DNA from: Comamonadaceae bacterium
GTDB taxonomy: Bacteria > Pseudomonadota > Gammaproteobacteria > Burkholderiales > Burkholderiaceae_C
DNA length: 8,128 bases
Direction of reading: 5' to 3'
Assembly (NCBI GenBank): GCA_947469815.1
Contig: CANIRI010000092.1
Coordinates: 1-8,128, forward strand
Under the pieces are notes generated by a model. That model worked only from the letters and a program-made list of their open reading frames with translations. It had not been told where the DNA came from and did not search any database. The translations under genes and the position numbers were made by a program. Below, one piece after another: positions 1 through 5,389 of the stretch. Positions within the stretch are counted from its first letter, which is position 1, and each line of letters begins with the position of its first letter.

Positions 1-459
1 CAGTTCTTGGGTTTTGACTTGCCCTGGGGCCGTTGGCCCTGGACTATCCACTCGGCGGGTTGGGGTATTGTGGTCAACATCGTGTTTTGCGTGGTGGTCT
101 CGTGGATTTCCAATTACAAGAACGACCGCGCGCATCGGCAGGCCTTTCACCGCTTTTTCGCCGCAACGGTGGCCATGCCACTGCGGCAGCGGTTTTTGCG
201 TCCGGTGGCCTGGTCCTTGACGCTGGTTTGGTTTTTCTTCGCAGTGGGTCCCGGTGCGATTCTGGGCAATGACTTGTTGGGCGCACCCAACGGCGGCATC
301 GCGGCCTGGGTGGGGGGTATTCCTTCGCTGTGGCTGTGGCAAATGATCTGGTGGGCGCTGGGTGTCATGGTGCTGTGGCTGCTGGCCTATCCCATGCGCA
401 TGGCAAGCCCGCCTGGCCCGGAACAGATGGATCTGATTCGGCAGCAAGCCCCCGGGTGA
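1..459 (+). CDS. Sodium:solute symporter family protein, C-terminal part (partial at 5' end)
   Basis: This is the last 152 codons of an integral membrane protein; the frame is open to the left edge, so the true start lies outside the window. Three strongly hydrophobic segments are visible, at about residues 18-36, 66-88 and 105-128 counted from the TTG at position 7. The first is followed by a basic, Asn/Asp/Arg/His-rich loop (SNYKNDRAHRQAFHRFF). The last is Trp-rich (LWLWQMIWW) and is followed by a short polar cytoplasmic-type tail. This organisation, and the loop after the VNIVFCVVVSW helix, is typical of the C-terminus of SSS-family (SLC5-like) Na+/substrate symporters in Burkholderiales. 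It would import a small organic solute using the sodium gradient; the substrate cannot be read from this fragment. The next gene starts 63 nt downstream on the same strand, so it may be the uptake gene of the catabolic set that follows. Another multi-helix permease family is possible. Confidence 0.65.
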   Translation, partial: QFLGFDLPWGRWPWTIHSAGWGIVVNIVFCVVVSWISNYKNDRAHRQAFHRFFAATVAMPLRQRFLRPVAWSLTLVWFFFAVGPGAILGNDLLGAPNGGIAAWVGGIPSLWLWQMIWWALGVMVLWLLAYPMRMASPPGPEQMDLIRQQAPG

Positions 460-511
460 GCTTTTTTTACCGCGTATTCAAGCAATGCATATCTCATTAA
501 TTTTCATCATG

Positions 512-517
512 AAGGAG
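512..517 (+). promoter_or_regulatory. Ribosome binding site (AAGGAG) of the SCP2-like gene
   Basis: AAGGAG lies 5 nt before the ATG at 523. It is a near-perfect Shine-Dalgarno sequence and fixes the start of the small protein gene. Confidence 0.75.
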
Positions 518-522
518 CCCTT

Positions 523-912
523 ATGGCAACAGATCTGAAAAGCTGGGCAGTGAAGTTCAAGACCCTGTCCGACAGCGACAAGGCCATCGCCGCGATGGCC
601 CGCTACTACACCTGCAGCTACATGTGGGATATGGGCGAGGCCAAGGTGATTGTGGAAATGCTCGACGGCAAAGTGCGCCACATCAACACCGACCCGGCAC
701 CGCTGGACGCCTACGACTTTGCCTTGCGTGCCAGTGCGCAGACCTGGCGCGAATTTGCCCGCCCCGTGCCGCGACCGATGTTCCATGGCATTTGGGCTGC
801 GAGCTTCCGCCACGATCTGAAGATGGAGGGCAATATCCTCATCATGATGCAGAACCTGCGCAATTTCACCCTCCAATTCGAGCTGCTGCGCAAATGCGGC
901 GTTCCGGTCTGA
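523..912 (+). CDS. SCP2-like (sterol carrier domain) small protein
   Basis: A 129-residue soluble protein without signal peptide or membrane segment. The second half reads like the C-terminal part of SCP2-type lipid-binding domains: a segment with TWREFARPVPRP at about residues 74-85, then LKMEGNILIMMQNL at 99-112, the position where SCP2 proteins carry their conserved 'x-G-D/N-x-x-x-x-x-x-N-L' helix start. SCP2-like domains bind hydrophobic ligands (fatty acyl chains, sterols, CoA esters) in a tunnel. Here the role may be to bind or hand over a poorly soluble substrate to the hydrolase encoded 40 nt downstream. The N-terminal half (CSYMWDMGEAKVIVEMLDGKV) would supply the beta-sheet part. The start is supported by AAGGAG 5 nt upstream. 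Ligand and exact role are inference; the family call itself is from sequence style and is not certain. Confidence 0.55.
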   Translation: MATDLKSWAVKFKTLSDSDKAIAAMARYYTCSYMWDMGEAKVIVEMLDGKVRHINTDPAPLDAYDFALRASAQTWREFARPVPRPMFHGIWAASFRHDLKMEGNILIMMQNLRNFTLQFELLRKCGVPV

Positions 913-940
913 TCCGCCCCACCACCCATTTTTTATCGCG

Positions 941-945
941 AAGGA
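941..945 (+). promoter_or_regulatory. Ribosome binding site (AAGGA) of the alpha/beta hydrolase gene
   Basis: AAGGA sits 7 nt before the ATG at 953 and supports that start. Confidence 0.7.
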
Positions 946-952
946 CACCACC

Positions 953-1804
953 ATGGCACGCCATTCACCTGTCACCGGCCGCTACGTCACCATCGATGTG
1001 GACGGCATGGAATACAAAGTTTTCTACCTGCAAAACGGCACCGGCCAGCCCGTTATCTGCCAGCACACCGCTGGCTGCCATAACCACCAGTGGCGCGGTT
1101 TGCTGGAGGACGAAGAGATCACCAAGCACTACAACGTGATCGCCTATGACCTGCCGCGCCACGGTAAGTCAGACCCGCCGCACAACTCCAAATGGTGGGA
1201 GTCCGAGTACAAGCTGACTGCCGACCACTATGTGAACTTCATCATGAAGCTCTGCGATGCCTTGGAATTGCGCGACCCGATTTTTATGGGCTCCTCCTTT
1301 GGCGGCAATGTGGCGCTGCAATTGGCCCTGCGCCACCCCGATCGCTTCAAGGCGGTGATTCCCGTCGAGGCCAGTGACTATGCGCCCGGATTTTTCCTGG
1401 ATTGGTGGCGTCATCCCCACTCCAATGCAGCGCAGGTGTGCGCCAGCGGCGTTTGGGATCTCATGGCGCCGCAATCCCCCGAGATGGACCGTTGGTTGAC
1501 CTGGTTCTATTACAGCCAGGGCTCCGAGTCGTTCAAAGGCGATTTGTATTTCTACTCAGTCGACCACGATCTGCGCGAGGACCTGGAGCGCATCGACGGG
1601 CGCAAGTGCCCGGTGATCATGATGACCGGCACCTACGACTACCTGACCACACCCGAGATGACCGAAAACACCGCCCGGCGCATCAAGGGCGGCGTCTACA
1701 TCGAGATGGAAGACATCGGGCACTTCCCGATGAGCGAGAACTACCCCGTTTTCAAGGTCTATCTCAAAGAAGCACTGCGCATCATCCGCGAGCGCAAGGG
1801 CTGA
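953..1804 (+). CDS. Alpha/beta hydrolase (serine esterase/lactonase type)
   Basis: A 283-residue cytoplasmic enzyme with the full alpha/beta hydrolase layout. The oxyanion-hole strand is at residues 34-41 (VICQHTAG). The conserved IAYDLPRHGKS turn is at 63-73. The nucleophile elbow is G-S-S-F-G at 113-117, with Ser115 as nucleophile. The acid is Asp229 in MMTGTYDYL, and the catalytic His is His257 in DIGHFP. A serine nucleophile argues for an esterase, lactonase, carboxylesterase or C-C bond hydrolase rather than a haloalkane dehalogenase or epoxide hydrolase, which use Asp. The cap region between strands 6 and 7 (about 145-205) is rich in Trp, Tyr and Phe, fitting a hydrophobic or aromatic substrate. 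The gene lies 40 nt after the SCP2-like gene and 7 nt before the next. Being beside a second hydrolase (MBL fold) and an alcohol dehydrogenase suggests a catabolic ester or lactone pathway. The exact substrate is unknown. Confidence 0.85.
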   Translation: MARHSPVTGRYVTIDVDGMEYKVFYLQNGTGQPVICQHTAGCHNHQWRGLLEDEEITKHYNVIAYDLPRHGKSDPPHNSKWWESEYKLTADHYVNFIMKLCDALELRDPIFMGSSFGGNVALQLALRHPDRFKAVIPVEASDYAPGFFLDWWRHPHSNAAQVCASGVWDLMAPQSPEMDRWLTWFYYSQGSESFKGDLYFYSVDHDLREDLERIDGRKCPVIMMTGTYDYLTTPEMTENTARRIKGGVYIEMEDIGHFPMSENYPVFKVYLKEALRIIRERKG

Positions 1805-1811
1805 TACCGGT

Positions 1812-2375
1812 ATGCGTCCTGCCCGTATCCGTGCTCTCGCTGAACAGGCGCTGGTCATACACCAGCCCGGTTGCGATGCGGTGGATTTGCCCGCGCCCTT
1901 GACGCCTGGGCCGGGGCTGGACCGCGATGATTTCATCCGCTACGGGCTGGCGCTGCGCCCCGGCTATGACCGGCTGGGCCGGGTGCTGGGGCAGCTTGCC
2001 GGTTTGCTCATCCTTGCGCGGCTGGGTAGCCGTTTTGAATCTGATTGGCCCACCGTTGCGACCGTGGTCGAGCAGGCGCTGCATGCCGAGTCCGAGTTGC
2101 GCGGCGTCGTTGCGCCGGTGGGCGCGCACCGGCACCACGCTTGCCTGCTGGGCGCTCTGCAGGCGACTTTGGCCGTGGTGCGCGCTTTCAGTCAGACCTT
2201 GCCACGGGGCGAGGGTTTGCACACCCGCCTGGACGCCTGGACCCGCGATCTGCAAGCGGCCGGGCGCACGCTCAGCGGCTGCGCCATCGAAGGTCTGGGC
2301 TTGATGCCGCTGGACTTCAGCCAGGCCTGCTGCAGCTGTGCTGCGGCACCCGTGGCTGCCACGACCACCTATTGA
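1812..2375 (+). CDS. Hypothetical protein, 187 aa, mainly helical
   Basis: I do not recognise this family. The reading frame is convincing: codon use matches its neighbours, it lies 7 nt after the hydrolase stop and 26 nt before the MBL gene, and it fills the space between them. The protein has no signal peptide. It looks almost entirely alpha-helical, with a leucine/glycine-rich stretch at about residues 55-70 (RVLGQLAGLLILARLG) that is probably a buried helix rather than a membrane span. A His-rich patch, GAHRHH, lies near 104-109. A CCSC cluster sits near the C-terminus (about 173-176), followed by an Ala/Thr-rich tail. The His and Cys clusters could bind a metal, but nothing proves it. 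The upstream ribosome site is weak (AAGGG at 1796-1800, 11 nt from the ATG), so translation may be coupled to the hydrolase gene. It may be an accessory subunit or a specific binding protein of the pathway; function unknown. Confidence 0.65.
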   Translation: MRPARIRALAEQALVIHQPGCDAVDLPAPLTPGPGLDRDDFIRYGLALRPGYDRLGRVLGQLAGLLILARLGSRFESDWPTVATVVEQALHAESELRGVVAPVGAHRHHACLLGALQATLAVVRAFSQTLPRGEGLHTRLDAWTRDLQAAGRTLSGCAIEGLGLMPLDFSQACCSCAAAPVAATTTY

Positions 2376-2391
2376 ATACCCCGCATACATC

Positions 2392-2395
2392 AGGA
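2392..2395 (+). promoter_or_regulatory. Ribosome binding site (AGGA) that decides the MBL start
   Basis: AGGA lies 6 nt before the ATG at 2402. The open frame extends upstream to about 2045, but this site and the amino-acid content of the extension place the start at 2402. Confidence 0.65.
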
Positions 2396-2401
2396 ATTTT
2401 C

Positions 2402-3277
2402 ATGTCGCAATACTCCATATGGGTCCTGGAATACGCGTACGTCAGCCAGTGCGCGGTCAGTAGCGTGATTTATGGCGCGCACAACCAGGGCATCCGCAAG
2501 CTGCCGTACTGCTATGTGCTGATCAAGAGCAAGGACCACATAGCCATGGTGGATGTCGGCTACAACGACAAAGAGTACGGGCGTTACATTGCTGAAAAAT
2601 TTCTCGTTGAAAACTGGCATTCACCCGCCGACGTGCTGGCGCCTTGCGGCATCCGTCCGGAGGACGTGGACACCATTTTTATCACCCACGCCCACTTTGA
2701 TCACATGGGCAATACGGATGCGTTCCCCAACGCCACTTTTTATATCCAGGAACGTGAGCTGAGCAAATGGATATGGGCCATGTCCTTGCCTGACCGACTG
2801 CGTTACATGATGGTGGCGACCGATCCGTCGGATGTCTTGCGTGCGGCTGATCTCGCCCGCCAGGGCCGCTTGCGCTTGGTGCAAGGGGACATGCAGGATG
2901 CCATTCCTGGCATCGATCTGCACGCCGCGCCTGACACGCATACCTACGGCTGTCAGTGGGTCCATGTGCGCAACGACATGCAAACCCAATCACGGGACGG
3001 TTGGGTGCTGGCTGGTGATTTGATTTACGTCTACGAAAACCTCGAAGGCACCGGTGGCGACAAGATGTATGTACCCGTTGGGCTGGCTTTCGGCAGCATC
3101 ACCAACTTGGTGATGACCACAGAGGACATCATGAAGTCCGTCGACTACGAGGTCAAGCGTGTGATTCCTGTTCACGAGGAACGCTTGAAGGAAGTCTTTC
3201 CTTCGCGTGTATTGGCCAACGGGTTACGCATCAGCGAAATTTGTCTCGCTAGCGGGCAAAAATCTTTGGTTTCCTGA
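2402..3277 (+). CDS. Metallo-beta-lactamase-fold hydrolase (lactonase-like)
   Basis: A 291-residue cytoplasmic enzyme of the MBL superfamily with every metal ligand present: the THAHFDH motif at residues 95-101 (His96, His98, Asp100, His101), His180 in PDTHTYGCQ, Asp206 in VLAGDLIY, and His258 in VIPVHEE. This is the binuclear zinc or iron centre used by N-acyl-homoserine lactonases, glyoxalase II and related hydrolases. The MVDVGY stretch (49-54) and the order of motifs are closest in style to the AHL-lactonase/AttM group, so hydrolysis of a lactone ring or similar ester is the best guess. It is longer than AttM-type enzymes (about 250-265 residues), mostly through extra sequence at 118-150 and 210-235. 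It lies between the unknown protein gene (26 nt) and the Fe-ADH gene (28 nt), which suggests that its product is a hydroxy acid for that dehydrogenase. Quorum quenching or a thioesterase role are alternatives. Confidence 0.85.
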   Translation: MSQYSIWVLEYAYVSQCAVSSVIYGAHNQGIRKLPYCYVLIKSKDHIAMVDVGYNDKEYGRYIAEKFLVENWHSPADVLAPCGIRPEDVDTIFITHAHFDHMGNTDAFPNATFYIQERELSKWIWAMSLPDRLRYMMVATDPSDVLRAADLARQGRLRLVQGDMQDAIPGIDLHAAPDTHTYGCQWVHVRNDMQTQSRDGWVLAGDLIYVYENLEGTGGDKMYVPVGLAFGSITNLVMTTEDIMKSVDYEVKRVIPVHEERLKEVFPSRVLANGLRISEICLASGQKSLVS

Positions 3278-3305
3278 TTCATTTGATTCCACCCCGGACC
3301 GATCC

Positions 3306-4454
3306 ATGGCATTCATCCAGTACATCACCCAGATCCACCTTGACTTTGGTGTGATCTCCAAGCTTCGCGAAGAGTGCGAGCGTACGGGGATGCGCAAGCC
3401 GCTCATCGTCACCGACGCGGGCGTGCGCGCCGCTGGGGTACTCGACCGGGCCTTGGCGGCCTTGGGCGATCATCCCTGTGCGGTCTTTGATCAAACGCCT
3501 TCCAACCCAACCGAGGCGGCGGTGCGCGCGGCCGTGGCGCTGCTCAAAAAAGAAGGTTGCGATGGACTGATTGGCGTGGGCGGCGGCTCCAGTCTGGACC
3601 TTGCCAAAGGGGTTTGCATTGCAGCCACCCATGAAGGCCCGCTGAAAACCTACGCCACCATTGAGGGCGGCAGTCCCAGGATCACGGAGCGCGTGCTGCC
3701 CTTCATCGCAGTGCCGACAACGGCGGGCACGGGCAGCGAAGTGGCGCGCGGTGCCATCGTCATCGTTGACGATGGGCGCAAACTGGGTTTTCACAGCTGG
3801 TTTTTGGTGCCGAAGACGGCCATTTGCGATCCCGAGTTGACCCTTGGCTTGCCGCCTATGCTGACTGCGGCCACCGGCATGGATGCGATTGCGCACTGCA
3901 TGGAAACGTTTATGGCACCGGCGGTCAACCCGCCCGCAGACGGCATTGGCCTGGACGGACTGGCCCGTGGCTGGAGCCATATCGCGCGCGCCACCGCAAA
4001 CGGTGGTGATCGCGAGGCGCGCTGGAACATGATGAGCGCCAGCATGCAAGGTGCACTGGCCTTCCAGAAGGGGCTGGGATGCGTACACAGCCTGAGCCAC
4101 AGTTTGGGCGGCGTGAATCCCCGTTTGCACCACGGCACCCTGAATGCCCTGTTTTTGCCGGCTGTGGTGCGTTTTAACGCTGCTGCGCCATCGATTCAAA
4201 ATGAGCAACGGTTGCAGCGCATGGCGCAAGCCATGGGGCTGGGCGCTTGCGACGCCGGCGGAGACGCGATAGCGGACGCGATTCGCGCTATGAATGCCCG
4301 CCTGGGCCTGCCCGCTGGTCTGGGGGCGCTGGGCGTGACCGCCGACCTGTTCGAGCGCGTGATCGATGGTGCGATGGCCGACCATTGCCACAAGACCAAC
4401 CCGCGCATCGCGACCCGGGACGACTATCGCGAGATCCTCGACGCGTCGATCTAA
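3306..4454 (+). CDS. Iron-containing (type III) alcohol dehydrogenase
   Basis: A 382-residue protein, the normal length for the Fe-ADH family, catalysing NAD(P)-dependent oxidation of an alcohol to an aldehyde or the reverse. Visible motifs are the cofactor loop GGGSSLDLAK (92-101) and PTTAGTGSE (137-145). The metal site has Asp193 and His197 in GMDAIAHCME, His261 and the catalytic-region His265 in VHSLSHSLGG, and His275 or His276 in LHHG, compared with Asp196, His200, His263, His267 and His277 of E. coli FucO. The C-terminus has the usual HKTNPR element (362-367). The ATG at 3306 is chosen because the upstream extension of the frame overlaps the MBL gene and the family starts here; the ribosome site is weak. 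Just after an MBL lactonase-like gene, a 4-hydroxybutyrate-type or other omega-hydroxy acid dehydrogenase is plausible, but the sequence alone does not give the substrate. Maleylacetate reductase is a less likely alternative. Confidence 0.9.
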   Translation: MAFIQYITQIHLDFGVISKLREECERTGMRKPLIVTDAGVRAAGVLDRALAALGDHPCAVFDQTPSNPTEAAVRAAVALLKKEGCDGLIGVGGGSSLDLAKGVCIAATHEGPLKTYATIEGGSPRITERVLPFIAVPTTAGTGSEVARGAIVIVDDGRKLGFHSWFLVPKTAICDPELTLGLPPMLTAATGMDAIAHCMETFMAPAVNPPADGIGLDGLARGWSHIARATANGGDREARWNMMSASMQGALAFQKGLGCVHSLSHSLGGVNPRLHHGTLNALFLPAVVRFNAAAPSIQNEQRLQRMAQAMGLGACDAGGDAIADAIRAMNARLGLPAGLGALGVTADLFERVIDGAMADHCHKTNPRIATRDDYREILDASI

Positions 4455-4469
4455 GCGTCGCATGCGGTG

Positions 4470-4484
4470 ACCCGCCTTGCGGGT
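4470..4484 (+). terminator. Short hairpin after the Fe-ADH gene, possible weak terminator
   Basis: A perfect 6-bp stem (ACCCGC / GCGGGT) with a CTT loop lies 16 nt after the stop of the Fe-ADH gene. It is followed by TATTGC, not by a T-run, so it is at best a weak or Rho-assisted terminator. It sits where the catabolic set ends and an unrelated gene begins, which fits an operon boundary. Confidence 0.4.
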
Positions 4485-4505
4485 TATTGCGCGCGGGCGT
4501 ATGGC

Positions 4506-4511
4506 CATAAT
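4506..4511 (+). promoter_or_regulatory. Possible -10 element (CATAAT) for the GDT1-family gene
   Basis: CATAAT matches the sigma-70 -10 consensus at five of six positions and lies 30 nt before the GTG start at 4542. The best -35 candidate, TTATTG at 4484-4489, is poor (16-nt spacer). The site follows the hairpin at 4470-4484 and so would give the gene its own transcript. Confidence 0.3.
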
Positions 4512-4541
4512 GCGCATTGATTCAAGACCTCGAAAGCCTGT

Positions 4542-5120
4542 GTGGAAGCTTTACTGATTTCAACCGGCATTGTGGCCCTCGCCGAAATTGGCGACAAAAC
4601 CCAGTTACTGGCTTTTTTGCTGGCAGCCCGATTCAAAAAACCGCTGCCCATCATCGCGGGCATTTTGTGCGCGACGGTGGTCAACCACGGGTTGGCGGGC
4701 GCGCTGGGGGCGTGGATCACGGCCAGTTTGAGCCCGGAGATCTTGCGCTGGGTCCTGGGCGCCTCCTTCATCGGTATGGCTGTGTGGACCCTGATCCCGG
4801 ACAAGATCGAAGATGACGAAGGCGATATGGGCGGGCGCTGGGGCGTTTTCGGGGCGACGCTGATCACCTTTTTTCTGGCCGAGATGGGCGACAAAACCCA
4901 AATCGCCACCATCGCCATGGCGGCGCATTTCCCCGACCCGGTGCTGGTGGTGGTGGGAACCACTTTGGGCATGCTGATTGCCGATGTGCCCGCAGTGTTC
5001 ATCGGTGACCGCCTGTCAGCCAAGATTCCCATGCGCTTGGTGCACGGCATTGCTGCGGCCCTGTTCGCCGTGCTGGGGGTGGCCACACTGCTGGGTGCGG
5101 GCGCGAACTTTGGCTTGTAG
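4542..5120 (+). CDS. GDT1/UPF0016 (TMEM165) family membrane protein, probable Mn2+ exporter
   Basis: A 192-residue polytopic inner-membrane protein made of two homologous halves, each of three predicted helices. Each half carries the family signature E-x-G-D-K-T: AEIGDKTQ at residues 14-21 (Glu15, Asp18) and AEMGDKTQ at 114-121 (Glu114... Asp117 in EMGDKT). These acidic residues form the cation-binding site. Family members include yeast Gdt1, human TMEM165 and bacterial MneA, which move Mn2+ and/or Ca2+; in bacteria the role is mostly Mn2+ efflux. A hydrophilic acidic linker (DKIEDDEGDMGGRW, about 87-100) joins the halves. The GTG at 4542 is chosen because translation from it begins directly with the first helix (MEALLISTGIVALAEIGDKT) as in the family; no strong ribosome site is seen. 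It is preceded by a hairpin and a candidate promoter, so it is probably not part of the upstream operon. Confidence 0.9.
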   Translation: MEALLISTGIVALAEIGDKTQLLAFLLAARFKKPLPIIAGILCATVVNHGLAGALGAWITASLSPEILRWVLGASFIGMAVWTLIPDKIEDDEGDMGGRWGVFGATLITFFLAEMGDKTQIATIAMAAHFPDPVLVVVGTTLGMLIADVPAVFIGDRLSAKIPMRLVHGIAAALFAVLGVATLLGAGANFGL

Positions 5121-5141
5121 CCGTCTGGCGGAAGCTATAGT
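5115..5141 (+). promoter_or_regulatory. Candidate promoter for the small-protein/cysM/tusA operon
   Basis: TTGTAG (5115-5120) and TATAGT (5136-5141) are separated by 15 nt. The -10 is a five of six match; the spacer is short and the -35 moderate. It lies in the 47-nt gap before the small gene at 5168, the only gap where a promoter for this operon could be. Confidence 0.35.
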
Positions 5142-5157
5142 TGATACCAAGATTGCC

Positions 5158-5162
5158 AGGAG
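5158..5162 (+). promoter_or_regulatory. Ribosome binding site (AGGAG) of the small gene
   Basis: AGGAG lies 5 nt before the ATG at 5168. It decides this start over an in-frame TTG at 5141 and is strong evidence that the short frame is translated. Confidence 0.75.
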
Positions 5163-5167
5163 TTGCT

Positions 5168-5389
5168 ATGAATGCCATTACCAACGTTCGTTCTGCGCCC
5201 GCTGAGCCGCAGGCCAAGCAAGTGCCAAAGCGGGTGGCCGACGGTGCCGCTTTGGAGCGCGCCCAAGCGCAGGCCCGCGCCGCGCAGGTGTCCCAGGCCC
5301 GCGACCAACTGGACCGCGTGCAATCCGAGCGCCGCGAGACGTCCAGCCCACCGAAAGAAAAGGGTCGTTACGTGGATCGTCAAGCGTGA
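5168..5389 (+). CDS. Small hypothetical protein, charged and helical, 73 aa
   Basis: I do not recognise the family. The protein has 73 residues, no signal peptide and no membrane segment. Residues about 25-57 (from ADGAALERAQAQARAAQ onward) are Ala/Gln/Arg/Glu-rich and would form one long amphipathic helix, perhaps a coiled coil. The N-terminal 20 residues and the C-terminal 15 (SSPPKEKGRYVDRQA) look disordered and basic. Support for the gene is the strong AGGAG 5 nt upstream of the ATG and the arrangement with the next gene: its TGA stop overlaps the GTG start of cysM (GTGA, 5386-5389), a classical sign of translational coupling. It could be a small regulator, a nucleic-acid binding protein, or simply a leader that drives cysM translation. 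Function unknown. Confidence 0.65.
   Translation: MNAITNVRSAPAEPQAKQVPKRVADGAALERAQAQARAAQVSQARDQLDRVQSERRETSSPPKEKGRYVDRQA

Noticed and set aside
446..468. AAGC...GCTT with a run of seven T after the symporter stop, as a terminator
   Set aside because: Only four consecutive base pairs form and the inner part does not pair well; too weak to call. If real, it would separate the symporter from the following operon.
466..495. Promoter TTTACC-18-TATCTC before the SCP2-like gene
   Set aside because: Both hexamers match the consensus poorly; the AT-rich gap alone is not enough.
1782..2390. Minus-strand frame of 202 codons opposite the unknown protein gene
   Set aside because: The plus-strand frame fits the operon spacing and direction and has normal amino-acid composition; the minus frame would be a lone reversed gene ending inside its neighbour. 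Some doubt remains because the plus protein has no recognised family.
2045..2401. N-terminal extension of the MBL frame
   Set aside because: It overlaps the unknown gene out of frame, is Arg/Ala-rich with no family match, and the ribosome site at 2392-2395 places the start at 2402.
3207..3305. N-terminal extension of the Fe-ADH frame
   Set aside because: It overlaps the end of the MBL gene; Fe-ADH proteins start close to the ATG at 3306.
3279..4517. Long minus-strand open frame of 412 codons opposite the Fe-ADH gene
   Set aside because: It lies fully antisense to a gene with clear family motifs; its translation is Arg/His/Gln-rich and low in recognisable structure, typical of the mirror frame of GC-rich coding DNA.
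4455..4541. Mn2+-sensing yybP-ykoY riboswitch before the GDT1-family gene
   Set aside because: Such riboswitches often precede this family, but the gap is only 87 nt, and I see neither the conserved loop sequences nor the multi-stem layout.
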